Positions 1 through 5,357 of a DNA stretch of 7,058 nucleotides are shown here, piece after piece. The DNA is from an uncultured Veillonella sp. (GTDB lineage Bacteria > Bacillota > Negativicutes > Veillonellales > Veillonellaceae): positions 1 to 7,058 of the forward strand of contig CABSJA010000059.1 in the NCBI GenBank assembly GCA_902477915.1. The letters are read 5' to 3'. Position 1 is the stretch's first letter. Each line of letters begins with the position of its first letter. The notes beneath the pieces are model-generated. The model did not search any database. It was not told where the DNA came from and worked only from the letters and a program-made list of their open reading frames with translations. Made by a program: the position numbers and the translations under genes.

Positions 1-81
1 AAAATTTATTTCGAAAATTTTCTAAATGATAAATATTATCAATGTAGTAAAAATGCGGTTTCTTAAAGGTTGAATAGTATA

Positions 82-106
82 GGGTTTATAAAATAAGCCC
101 ATTTTG
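82..106 (+). terminator. Weak terminator-like hairpin near the window start
   Basis: GGGTTTAT (82-89) pairs with ATAAGCCC (93-100), with one G-U pair and a 3-base AAA loop, and is followed by ATTTTG. It could end a plus-strand transcript entering from the left, but no upstream gene is in the window and the T-run is short. The rest of 1-238 is AT-rich, and I see no convincing gene in it. Confidence 0.35.
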
Positions 107-215
107 ATATTGAGAATGATAACTAAATGAAAAATCATTATTGATTACGTATTAATAATCTTTTCGTTAAATGTACTAATAACTCTCCATAAAATAACTA
201 TAGAATTCTGATATG

Positions 216-244
216 TTTATAGAATATGGTATTTTTTGTATAAT
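216..244 (+). promoter_or_regulatory. Candidate sigma-A promoter of the DUF951-selD unit
   Basis: A TTTATA -35 (216-221, 4 of 6 to consensus) stands 17 bases from a perfect TATAAT -10 (239-244). Transcription would begin near 251, about 31 bases before the DUF951 start codon. The region is very AT-rich, so a chance match is possible, but the spacing and position are right. Confidence 0.55.
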
Positions 245-281
245 AAGTATATAAATACTGAACGATATAAAAGGAGGCGCT

Positions 282-485
282 ATGGCATTTGTTAGATATT
301 ATATAGGCGATGTGGTAAAAATGAAAAAGTCACATCCCTGTGGCAGTGATGAATGGGAAGTTAAGCGGATTGGCACAGACTTTCTCATCGTATGTAATGG
401 TTGTGGTCATCAACTATTGATGCCGCGCCCGAAATTTGAAAAGGCAGTTAAGAAAATCGTATCTCGATTGCCTGAGAATGAATAA
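282..485 (+). CDS. DUF951 family small protein
   Basis: This 67-residue protein matches the DUF951 family, which is conserved in Firmicutes and has no established function. The recognisable blocks are GDVVKMKKSHPCG (residues 9-21), the EWEVKRIGTD stretch, CNGCGHQLLMPR (38-49) and a basic FEKAVKKI tail. His18, Cys20, Cys38, Cys41 and His43 could form a small metal site, probably zinc; this is inferred from their spacing. The start is fixed by a perfect AAGGAGG at 271-277, four bases before the ATG. There is no signal peptide or membrane segment, so it should be cytosolic. Its stop codon overlaps the ribosome binding site of selD, so the two are very likely co-transcribed and perhaps translationally coupled. 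Members are often found near general housekeeping genes, so the link to selenium may be only positional. Confidence 0.9.
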   Translation: MAFVRYYIGDVVKMKKSHPCGSDEWEVKRIGTDFLIVCNGCGHQLLMPRPKFEKAVKKIVSRLPENE

Positions 486-494
486 GGAGGACGT

Positions 495-1526
495 ATGGTA
501 CGACTCACTGATTACGTAACAAGTGGGGGCTGTGCATGCAAGATTGGACCTCATATATTAAATCGTGTATTAAAAGCAGTGACACCTGTTACCAATGAAC
601 ATGTACTGGCAGATATGACAGGTGCTGACGATGCAGGGGTATATAAACTTTCAGATACACTAGCATTAGTGCAAACATTAGATTTCTTTACGCCCATGGT
701 TAATGATCCCATTTTATTTGGTAAAATTGCCGCTGCTAATGCGTTGAGTGATGTATATGCTATGGGCGGTACGCCTTTAACGGCTATGAATATTGTGGGG
801 TTCCCTGTGCCTCTTGTTGAACAAGGTATATTAACAGATGTATTAAATGGAGCGGGATCCATCGTGGCTGAATCTGGTGCTGCCATCGTAGGTGGTCACA
901 GCATTGAAAATAAAGAGCCTATCTTCGGTATGTCTGTAACAGGGCAAGTGAATCCAAATCGAATTTGGAAAAATAAAGGGGCTCAAGTAGGGGATGTGCT
1001 GATATTAACTAAGCGAATTGGTACAGGGATTATGAATAATGCTTTAAAAGGTGACTTATTTCCTGTAGGTACTGAGCAGGCCGTCACTAGCATGAGTACG
1101 TTAAATCGGGTGGGAGCAGAGGTGGCTCACAACTTTACCATCCATGCTTGTACGGACGTAACAGGCTTTAGTCTAATGGGGCACTCTGTAGAAATGGCTA
1201 GTGCTTCTGATGTGACCATACACATCAAGGCTTACGACATTCCTCTCTTTGATGATGTCGTCGAAGCGGCTCAAATGGGATTAGTACCAGCCGCATCCTA
1301 TGGGAATCGAAAGGCTATAACAGACGTTCAAGTAGATCAGAATTTGGACCCTGTATGGACGGATATTCTGTTTGATCCACAAACCTCTGGCGGTTTACTA
1401 TTCTCTGTTCCTGCCAGTGAAGGCGATCAACTAGTTGAGGCTTTACATGCGGCTGGAATAGACTGTGCTGCTATTATTGGCGCTGTTGAAAGTTTCAGCG
1501 GCCTGGCTGTACGCGTCACAGAATAA
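495..1526 (+). CDS. selD: Selenide, water dikinase (selenophosphate synthetase), Cys form
   Basis: SelD uses ATP and selenide to make selenophosphate, the selenium donor for selenocysteine, selenouridine and the labile selenium cofactor of some molybdenum hydroxylases. At 343 residues it has the usual bacterial length. The N-terminal catalytic loop reads GGCACK, with Cys13 and Lys16 matching Cys17 and Lys20 of the E. coli enzyme. Many anaerobes carry Sec at that Cys; here it is an ordinary Cys codon, so no recoding is needed. Other family signatures are ADDAGVY (about 45-51), GGHSIE (133-138), TDVTGFSLMGH (220-230) and DPQTSGGLL (294-302). AAGGAGG at 484-490 gives a clear start and overlaps the end of the DUF951 gene. 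yedF and a DUF3343 gene follow on the same strand. No selA, selB or tRNA-Sec lies in the window, so which selenium use it serves cannot be told here. Confidence 0.97.
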   Translation: MVRLTDYVTSGGCACKIGPHILNRVLKAVTPVTNEHVLADMTGADDAGVYKLSDTLALVQTLDFFTPMVNDPILFGKIAAANALSDVYAMGGTPLTAMNIVGFPVPLVEQGILTDVLNGAGSIVAESGAAIVGGHSIENKEPIFGMSVTGQVNPNRIWKNKGAQVGDVLILTKRIGTGIMNNALKGDLFPVGTEQAVTSMSTLNRVGAEVAHNFTIHACTDVTGFSLMGHSVEMASASDVTIHIKAYDIPLFDDVVEAAQMGLVPAASYGNRKAITDVQVDQNLDPVWTDILFDPQTSGGLLFSVPASEGDQLVEALHAAGIDCAAIIGAVESFSGLAVRVTE

Positions 1527-1581
1527 AATCATAAATAATAATTTCGCTACTATTGGCATAGATATAGAATTAAACTATTAT

Positions 1582-1609
1582 TAGCTAATAGCTATTAGCT
1601 GATAGCTGA
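1582..1609 (+). repeat. Four tandem 7-bp repeats upstream of yedF
   Basis: Four head-to-tail units of TAGCT(A/G)(A/T) run from 1582 to 1609: TAGCTAA, TAGCTAT, TAGCTGA, TAGCTGA. Within them 1583-1600 is a perfect 18-bp palindrome, AGCTAATAGCTATTAGCT. No T-run follows, so it is not a classic terminator. It sits in the 126-base selD-yedF gap, just upstream of a TATAAT (1625-1630). It could be a slippage-prone repeat, a protein-binding site or an mRNA hairpin. Confidence 0.7.
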
Positions 1610-1624
1610 TACTTTCACAAGATT

Positions 1625-1630
1625 TATAAT
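1625..1630 (+). promoter_or_regulatory. Possible -10 element for yedF
   Basis: A perfect TATAAT lies 22 bases before the preferred yedF start codon, and a second TATAAT (1634-1639) is closer still. No good -35 stands 16-18 bases upstream; that space is filled by the 7-bp repeats. yedF may instead be transcribed from the DUF951-selD promoter, as no terminator is seen after selD. Confidence 0.3.
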
Positions 1631-1652
1631 GTATATAATATAGAGGTGAATG

Positions 1653-2252
1653 ATGAGTAATACAAATGAATTAACTGTAGACGTACGCGGTAGCTTGTGT
1701 CCAAAACCTGTTATTGAAACTAAGAAGGTAAGCGATGCGAATCCAAGCGCTGTCATTACTACTATTGTAGATAATGAGGTTAGTCGTGATAATGTAGAAA
1801 AATTTGGTAAGTCTCGTGGTTATGGTGTGGCTATTCGCCAAGATGGCAAGGATTTCTATCTCACCATGACGCCAAATGCGAATCCCGTATCAGAAGTGAG
1901 TTGCGAACCGATGAACTATGGTAACCGTGTCATCTTGATGACAAAGGACTATCTTGGTGAAGGTAGCGAAGAGCTCGGTAGAAATTTGATGAAAACCTTC
2001 TGGGTGTGCATGGTAGAAGCCGATGTAAAACCATCTAAGATCTATTTTATTAATAGCAGTGTTAAGATGGTAACTAACGATTCTGTTCATTTGGAAAATA
2101 TTAAAAAACTAGCTGATGCAGGTGTTGAAATTGCTGCTTGTGGCATTTGCCTAGATTTCTATGGTGAAAAAGAAAATGTTGGCGTAGGTAGCATTACAAA
2201 TATGTACGCTATTACAGATGCTATCCTTAGCGATAATATTGTTAAGCTATAA
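1653..2252 (+). CDS. yedF: YedF, sulfurtransferase-like selenium metabolism protein
   Basis: This 199-residue, two-domain protein matches the selenium-associated YedF family. The N-terminal part (about residues 7-75) is TusA/SirA-like. Its VRGSLCPKP block includes the CPxP motif with Cys16, the persulfide- or perselenide-carrying residue in TusA relatives. The C-terminal part (about 88-199) is DsrE-like and carries CGICLDFYGE near its end, a conserved cysteine pair in this family. It is expected to be cytosolic. A carrier role for activated sulfur or selenium near SelD is inferred from the family and context; the exact reaction is not established. Two adjacent ATG codons exist, at 1650 and 1653. 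GAGG at 1643-1646 is only three bases from the first and six from the second, so 1653 is preferred; the first would give 200 residues. Confidence 0.92.
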   Translation: MSNTNELTVDVRGSLCPKPVIETKKVSDANPSAVITTIVDNEVSRDNVEKFGKSRGYGVAIRQDGKDFYLTMTPNANPVSEVSCEPMNYGNRVILMTKDYLGEGSEELGRNLMKTFWVCMVEADVKPSKIYFINSSVKMVTNDSVHLENIKKLADAGVEIAACGICLDFYGEKENVGVGSITNMYAITDAILSDNIVKL

Positions 2253-2297
2253 TGTTAGCATTTTATTTTGATATATTGATTTAGCGTTACTAGTTGA

Positions 2298-2349
2298 GAT
2301 TAGATTTTTTATTTCGAGTATTAATCGTTTAGGTGAAAGAAATCTAATC
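2298..2349 (+). promoter_or_regulatory. Inverted repeat in the leader of the DUF3343 gene
   Basis: GATTAGATTT (2298-2307) is perfectly complementary to AAATCTAATC (2340-2349), a 10-bp stem with a 32-base loop. A smaller hairpin, AATCG (2346-2350) with CGATT (2354-2358), shares four bases with the long stem, so the two exclude each other. The small hairpin ends just upstream of the ribosome binding site at 2364. This could affect translation or mRNA stability, but no known riboswitch class is recognised. Confidence 0.4.
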
Positions 2350-2376
2350 GTATCGATTGTGGTAGGAGGTGAGGCA

Positions 2377-2634
2377 TTGGAAAATAAAAAGTTACTTGTT
2401 GTTTTTACATCCTATTATTTTGGGGATAAAGCAGACAAGATATTAACAGAATTAGAGGTGCCTCATCAATTGATGGCCACACCTCCAGAGCTGTACGATA
2501 TGTGTGGTTTATCGGTGCAAATAGATCCGAGTATTGTTGAGCAGGTTCAGACTATTTTAAAAGAACATAAGATTAGTACGTCAGGACTTTTTTGGTATGA
2601 AAAAGGGGAGCTGGCTGTACCATATAAAGACTAG
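2377..2634 (+). CDS. DUF3343 family protein, putative Se/S carrier
   Basis: The 85-residue protein matches the DUF3343 (putative Se/S carrier-like) family, small cytosolic proteins often encoded with selD and yedF. Visible features are a hydrophobic LLVVFTSYYFGDKADK start, a central PPELYDMCGLSVQID block whose single cysteine is the likely functional residue, and a short GLFWYEKGEL end. Transfer of sulfur or selenium is inferred from context. A longer frame could begin at GTG 2359, but AGGAGGTGA at 2364-2372 lies inside it and points to TTG 2377, seven bases beyond AGGAGG, so the longer start is rejected. The gene is 124 bases after yedF with no clear terminator between, so it probably belongs to the same transcript. 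Its TAG stop lies within the 5' arm of the following terminator. Confidence 0.88.
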   Translation: MENKKLLVVFTSYYFGDKADKILTELEVPHQLMATPPELYDMCGLSVQIDPSIVEQVQTILKEHKISTSGLFWYEKGELAVPYKD

Positions 2635-2655
2635 ACTATGTCTAGTCTTTTGTGT
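2626..2655 (+). terminator. Rho-independent terminator of the selD-yedF-DUF3343 region
   Basis: AAAGACTAGAC (2626-2636) and GTCTAGTCTTT (2640-2650) form a perfect 11-bp stem with a TAT loop, followed by the T-rich TGTGTTTTAT. The stop codon of the DUF3343 gene (2632-2634) is inside the stem. Confidence 0.88.
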
Positions 2656-2682
2656 TTTATGATGCATTTCATATGATTAGTA

Positions 2683-2711
2683 TGGATATTATGGTAGTAT
2701 AAGCATATGAT
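2683..2711 (+). promoter_or_regulatory. Candidate promoter of the nitroreductase gene
   Basis: TGGATA (2683-2688, 4 of 6) and TATGAT (2706-2711, 5 of 6) are spaced by 17 bases, giving a start near 2718 and a leader of about 19 bases. An alternative -10, TATAAG, lies at 2698-2703. A promoter must exist here because a strong terminator precedes the gene; the exact elements are uncertain. Confidence 0.35.
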
Positions 2712-2736
2712 ATTTTTATCACTTATGGAGGTATAT

Positions 2737-3447
2737 ATGAGCAAATATGAAATAGAAAATGTAAAATTAACGGCTCCTAAATTGGATCGTAAAGATTTAG
2801 AATATGCTATGACATATCGTTATGCATGTAAGAAGTTTGATAGCAAGAAGAAAATCTCTGAAGAAGACTGGAATGCAATTTTAACAGCAGCTCGCTTGGC
2901 ACCAACATCCCTTGGTTTTGAACCTTATGAATTGTTAGTCATCCAAAACCCTGAAATTCGTGAAAAAATGAAAGCTCATGGCTGGGGCATTCAAGCAGGT
3001 CTTGAAGCAAGTCATTTTGTAGTGTTCTTAACACGCAAAAAGGTAGACTTAGAATTTGATTCCCCTTATGTTCGTCATATTCAAGAGGAAGTTAAACAAT
3101 TACCTGCAGAAATTGATGCAGCATATCGTGAAAAATATGCCCAATTCACTACAAGCGATTATAAAACATTTGAATCTGAACGCGCTGCCTTTGACTGGGC
3201 TTCTAAACAAGCGTATATCGTTATGGCAAATATGATGACGATGGCTGCTTATGAAGGTTTAGATTCTTGTCCATTAGAAGGCTTTAACCAAGACGATATG
3301 ACTGCACTTTTAGGGGATGAATTAGGACTCTTTGATACGAAGCACTTTGGCATTGCTGTAATGGCTGCTTTTGGTTATCGTGATGAAGAGCCACATCGTA
3401 ATAAAACACGTCGTACATTAGATGAAATTGTAACAGTAGTTGAGTAG
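2737..3447 (+). CDS. NAD(P)H-dependent oxidoreductase, NfsB-like nitroreductase family
   Basis: The 236-residue protein belongs to the FMN-dependent nitroreductase superfamily, most like the NfsB group, which transfers electrons from NAD(P)H to nitro compounds, quinones or flavins in the cytosol. Family features are the FMN-phosphate region YRYACKKFD (27-35), the APTSLGFEPYELLVI block (from 55), a mid-protein AAFDWASKQAYIVMANMMTMAAYEGLDSCPLEGF-type helix split here at AAFDW and PLEGF, the equivalent of AVPIEGF in E. coli NfsB, and a basic NKTRR near the C terminus. GGAGG at 2727-2731 sets the start at ATG 2737. An in-frame ATG at 2707 would add ten residues, but it places the ribosome binding site inside the gene. 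Neighbours are separated by terminators or wide gaps, so it is probably monocistronic. The physiological substrate cannot be read from sequence. Confidence 0.9.
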   Translation: MSKYEIENVKLTAPKLDRKDLEYAMTYRYACKKFDSKKKISEEDWNAILTAARLAPTSLGFEPYELLVIQNPEIREKMKAHGWGIQAGLEASHFVVFLTRKKVDLEFDSPYVRHIQEEVKQLPAEIDAAYREKYAQFTTSDYKTFESERAAFDWASKQAYIVMANMMTMAAYEGLDSCPLEGFNQDDMTALLGDELGLFDTKHFGIAVMAAFGYRDEEPHRNKTRRTLDEIVTVVE

Positions 3448-3600
3448 ATCATATATGTAGAACTAAATCGAAATTCTTCATTTAATCTTTAGAGTTGAAT
3501 GATATATTATAAATATATACAAATTCTAAAATATTTATAAATGCTGTATTATTTGAAAGGATTTATGAATATTTTGATTGAATAGGAAGGAGTCATAATT

Positions 3601-3837
3601 ATGGCATTAGAAGATAAATTAGATCAAGTTAAAGGTGCAGTAAAAGAAAATGCAGGTAAATTAACTGATGACAAACAAATGCAAGCAGAAGGCGCTGTTG
3701 AGAATACAGTAGCAAAAGTAAAAGATGCTGCTGATAGTGTTGTTAATGATATCAAAAAGACTGCAGATGATGCTAAAGATGCTGTAGAAGGTGCTATTAG
3801 TGGACTTAAAAATGCATTGGGCAATGATGATAAATAA
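3601..3837 (+). CDS. CsbD family stress-response protein
   Basis: This 78-residue, highly charged, Lys/Asp/Glu/Ala-rich protein has the CsbD core in its first half: KLDQVKGAVKENAGKLTDD (6-24) followed by KQMQAEGAVENTVAKVKD. CsbD proteins are small, abundant cytosolic proteins induced by general stress in several bacteria; their molecular function is unclear. The second half is an alanine-rich amphipathic helix with heptad-like AADSV, TADDA and DAVEGAISGL segments, so it may bind membranes or coil; this is inferred. AAGGAG at 3587-3592 with eight bases to the ATG supports the start. The 150 bases upstream are very AT-rich, and I found no clear sigma-A promoter there. It ends at a shared bidirectional terminator with ychF. 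Confidence 0.88.
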   Translation: MALEDKLDQVKGAVKENAGKLTDDKQMQAEGAVENTVAKVKDAADSVVNDIKKTADDAKDAVEGAISGLKNALGNDDK

Positions 3838-3866
3838 AATTAAATAAAAGCTATTTTGTAGCATTA

Positions 3867-3902
3867 AAAAAACCAGTAAATCGATCGATTTACTGGTTTT
3901 TT
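3867..3902. terminator. Bidirectional terminator between csbD-like gene and ychF
   Basis: A perfect 36-bp palindrome is centred between 3884 and 3885, with core CCAGTAAATCGATCGATT and A-rich and T-rich flanks on opposite ends. It gives a strong hairpin followed by T-runs on both strands, so it ends both convergent genes. Confidence 0.92.
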
Positions 3903-3916
3903 GTTATTAATTTGTG

Positions 3917-5023
3917 TTATACGTTGAAGCGGAAGTGTGTAACGTCGCCGTCTTTCATAACGTAGTCTTTACCTTCAAGGCGTACAAGGCCTTTTTCTTT
4001 AGCCGCATTTTGGCTACCGCAAGCTTGTAAGTCATCGAAGGATACGATTTCAGCACGGATAAAGCCTTTTTCGATATCGGAGTGAATTTTACCAGCTGCT
4101 TGAGGCGCTTTTGTGCCATTTACAATTGTCCAAGCACGAGCTTCCATTTCACCAGCAGTGAAATAGTTGATAAGACCTAAGAGTGCATAACTTGCTTTGA
4201 TAAGTTTAGTTAAGCCAGATTCTTCAAGGCCAAGATCTTCAAGGAATGCAGCAGATTCTTCTTCAGATAATTCAGCAATTTCAGATTCGATGCGAGCAGA
4301 AACAACAACGATGCCAGCGCCTTCGTTTTTCGCATATTCCTCAACACGTTTTACATATTCATTGGAAGAGTAATCAGATACTTCATCTTCAGAAATGTTA
4401 GCTACATAAAGAGATGGTTTTGCTGTAAGCAATGTCAACTCTTTGATCATTTCTAATTCTTCTTCTTCGAGACCTTGTGCACGAACTGGTTTTGCTTCAC
4501 CTAGACCTTCGATGATGCGTTCTAGTAATGGTAACTCAGCACGCGCATCTTTGTCACCAGATTTAGCGATTTTTTCAATACGTTGTTTACGTTTTTCCAC
4601 GGATTCAAGGTCTGCAAGGCAGAGCTCAGTGTTGATGATTTCAATATCACGAATTGGATCGATAGAGCCAGAAACGTGAGTGATGTTAGGGTCATCGAAA
4701 CAACGAATGACTTGAGCAATAGCGTCTACTTGGCGGATATGGCTAAGGAATTTATTACCTAAACCTTCGCCTTTGGACGCACCTTCTACAAGGCCTGCAA
4801 TATCTACGAAGCGCATAGCAGCAGGAAGGATGCGTTTAGAACCAAACATTTCAGCCAATACAGCTAAACGATTATCTGGAACATCAACGACACCTACGTT
4901 TGGCTCAATTGTACAGAATGGATAGTTGGCAGCTTCAGCGCCCGCTTTAGTAATGGCGTTGAATAATGTACTTTTACCAACATTTGGAAGGCCTACGATG
5001 CCTACTTCTAAATTTGTGCTCAT
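3917..5023 (-). CDS. ychF: Redox-regulated ATPase YchF (OBG-family translation-associated ATPase)
   Basis: YchF is a universally conserved P-loop protein of the OBG GTPase family that prefers ATP, binds ribosomes and is linked to oxidative stress responses. At 368 residues it has the normal length. The P-loop is GLPNVGKST (11-19), followed by NYPFCTIEPN (33-42) and the signature DIAGLVEGASKGEGLGNKF (from 74). The G4 motif is NISE (209-212) in place of NKxD, which explains the family's ATP preference. A coiled-coil-like region rich in Glu and Lys lies in the middle, and the C-terminal TGS domain includes the FTAGEMEARAW and KGFIRAEIVSF blocks. AAGGTGG (5028-5034) precedes the ATG by four bases. 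It has its own extended -10 promoter and shares its terminator with the convergent csbD-like gene, so it is probably monocistronic. Nothing unusual is seen. Confidence 0.97.
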   Translation of the reverse strand: MSTNLEVGIVGLPNVGKSTLFNAITKAGAEAANYPFCTIEPNVGVVDVPDNRLAVLAEMFGSKRILPAAMRFVDIAGLVEGASKGEGLGNKFLSHIRQVDAIAQVIRCFDDPNITHVSGSIDPIRDIEIINTELCLADLESVEKRKQRIEKIAKSGDKDARAELPLLERIIEGLGEAKPVRAQGLEEEELEMIKELTLLTAKPSLYVANISEDEVSDYSSNEYVKRVEEYAKNEGAGIVVVSARIESEIAELSEEESAAFLEDLGLEESGLTKLIKASYALLGLINYFTAGEMEARAWTIVNGTKAPQAAGKIHSDIEKGFIRAEIVSFDDLQACGSQNAAKEKGLVRLEGKDYVMKDGDVTHFRFNV

Positions 5024-5094
5024 GGTACCACCTTTTATTAACTAATTGATTTCGTTCTTTGTGAAAGCTTCCGTAGAAACTCTATCAAATAAAT

Positions 5095-5103
5095 ATTATA
5101 TCA
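5095..5103 (-). promoter_or_regulatory. Extended -10 promoter of ychF
   Basis: On the minus strand TGATATAAT (5103 to 5095) is a perfect TGnTATAAT extended -10 element. The expected start is near 5088, a 65-base leader before ychF. No good -35 is present, which is usual for extended -10 promoters. Confidence 0.65.
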
Positions 5104-5126
5104 TATAGATGCTATAAATTTGTACT

Positions 5127-5171
5127 AAAAAAGTGACACCATTAGTCACATTGGTGACTAGTAGTGTCACT
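5127..5171 (-). terminator. Strong minus-strand terminator not explained by a protein gene
   Basis: Bases 5132-5149 pair with 5154-5171 as an 18-base stem with one C-A mismatch and one G-U pair, closed by an ATTG loop. The inner arm is TAGTCAC/GTGACTA and the outer AGTGACAC/GTGTCACT. Read on the minus strand the hairpin is followed by TTTTTT and so is a good rho-independent terminator; on the plus strand no T-run follows. ddh upstream already has its own terminator at 5503-5530, so this one implies a separate leftward RNA from the ychF-ddh gap. Confidence 0.82.
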
Positions 5172-5178
5172 AAATCCC

Positions 5179-5207
5179 TTTACATAGAAATCGACAAATT
5201 ATATATT
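5179..5207 (+). promoter_or_regulatory. Sigma-A promoter of the holin-like toxin gene
   Basis: TTTACA (5179-5184, 5 of 6) and TATATT (5202-5207, 5 of 6) are separated by exactly 17 bases. The expected start, about G5214, is the first base of the segment that can pair with the mRNA 3' region, which independently supports it. The transcript to the terminator at 5530 would be about 315 bases, of which only 78 are coding. Confidence 0.7.
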
Positions 5208-5231
5208 GATGTCGAGGCCTCTAGATGTGTC

Positions 5232-5278
5232 AGGTCTTGCCAATTTCTCGAGGATTGGCGGTGATAGCATGAAGACCT
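5232..5278 (+). promoter_or_regulatory. mRNA hairpin that masks the toxin ribosome binding site and start codon
   Basis: AGGTCTT (5232-5238) pairs perfectly with AAGACCT (5272-5278, codons 2-4). Directly inside it GCCAAT (5239-5244) pairs with ATTGGC (5254-5259). The Shine-Dalgarno-like GGCGGTGAT (5257-5265) is half in the inner stem, and the rest with the ATG (5269-5271) lies in the 12-base bulge between the stems. Such occlusion of the start region is a hallmark of type I toxin mRNAs. Confidence 0.65.
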
Positions 5279-5346
5279 ACGAAGTTTTATCTTTAATGAT
5301 AGCTTTTGGTATGTTAGTTGCTACCATTATCATAGCAGCAAGATAA
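5269..5346 (+). CDS. Putative holin-like type I toxin peptide (TxpA/BsrG-like)
   Basis: This 25-codon gene encodes a hydrophobic peptide whose N terminus, KTYEVLSLMIAFG, matches the conserved start of the Firmicute putative holin-like toxin (Hol_Tox) family; compare YESLMIMINFG in B. subtilis BsrG. Residues 6-24 form a single membrane segment, and the peptide ends with Ala-Ala-Arg. Family members insert in the cytoplasmic membrane, and overproduction of some is toxic; toxicity here is inferred. It is shorter than the usual 30-60 residues and lacks the usual run of C-terminal Lys/Arg, so it might be weakened or a short variant. GGCGGTGAT (5257-5265), with seven bases from GGCGG to ATG, is a near match to the extended Shine-Dalgarno. 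It lies alone between ychF and ddh, with its own promoter, structured leader, long 3' region and an antisense RNA candidate. Confidence 0.78.
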   Translation: MKTYEVLSLMIAFGMLVATIIIAAR

Positions 5347-5357
5347 TTGACTTCTAA
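5329..5357 (-). promoter_or_regulatory. Candidate antisense promoter within the toxin gene 3' end
   Basis: On the minus strand TTAGAA (5357 to 5352, 4 of 6) is 17 bases from TATGAT (5334 to 5329, 5 of 6), which is preceded by TGC to make an extended -10. The expected start is near 5322. A second candidate is the extended -10 TGGTATACT (5491 to 5483) without a -35. Confidence 0.42.

Larger units (their letters stand above)
5127..5322 (-). ncRNA. Candidate antisense antitoxin RNA to the holin-like toxin mRNA
   Basis: A leftward RNA is inferred from a promoter candidate inside the toxin gene (5329-5357) and the strong terminator at 5127-5171. It would be about 195 bases long and fully complementary to the toxin mRNA 5' leader, ribosome binding site, start codon and first 18 codons. 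In type I systems such an RNA blocks translation or triggers RNase III decay. An alternative start from an extended -10, TGGTATACT on the minus strand (5491 to 5483), would make it about 350 bases and cover nearly the whole toxin transcript. No transcription evidence is available; only the terminator is strong. Confidence 0.42.

Noticed and set aside
551..886. 111-codon minus-strand frame within selD
   Set aside because: It is antisense to strongly conserved SelD motifs and shows no features of its own.
2246..2270. Possible terminator just after yedF
   Set aside because: The stem is only four base pairs (GCTA/TAGC), too weak despite the following T-rich tract.
2359..2376. Upstream GTG start adding six residues to the DUF3343 protein
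   Set aside because: The AGGAGGTGA ribosome binding site lies inside this extension and is properly spaced for TTG 2377.
2707..2736. Upstream ATG start adding ten residues to the nitroreductase
   Set aside because: The GGAGG at 2727-2731 falls inside it and serves ATG 2737; the added residues do not match the family.
3448..3600. SigB-type stress promoter for the CsbD gene, as known in Bacillus
   Set aside because: No GTTT-GGGTAT-like pair is visible in the AT-rich leader, and the likely host group is not known for that sigma factor.
3624..3864. Minus-strand frames of 66 and 67 codons opposite the CsbD gene
   Set aside because: They are shadows of a biased, Lys/Ala-rich coding sequence; the CsbD protein is recognised and has a good ribosome binding site.
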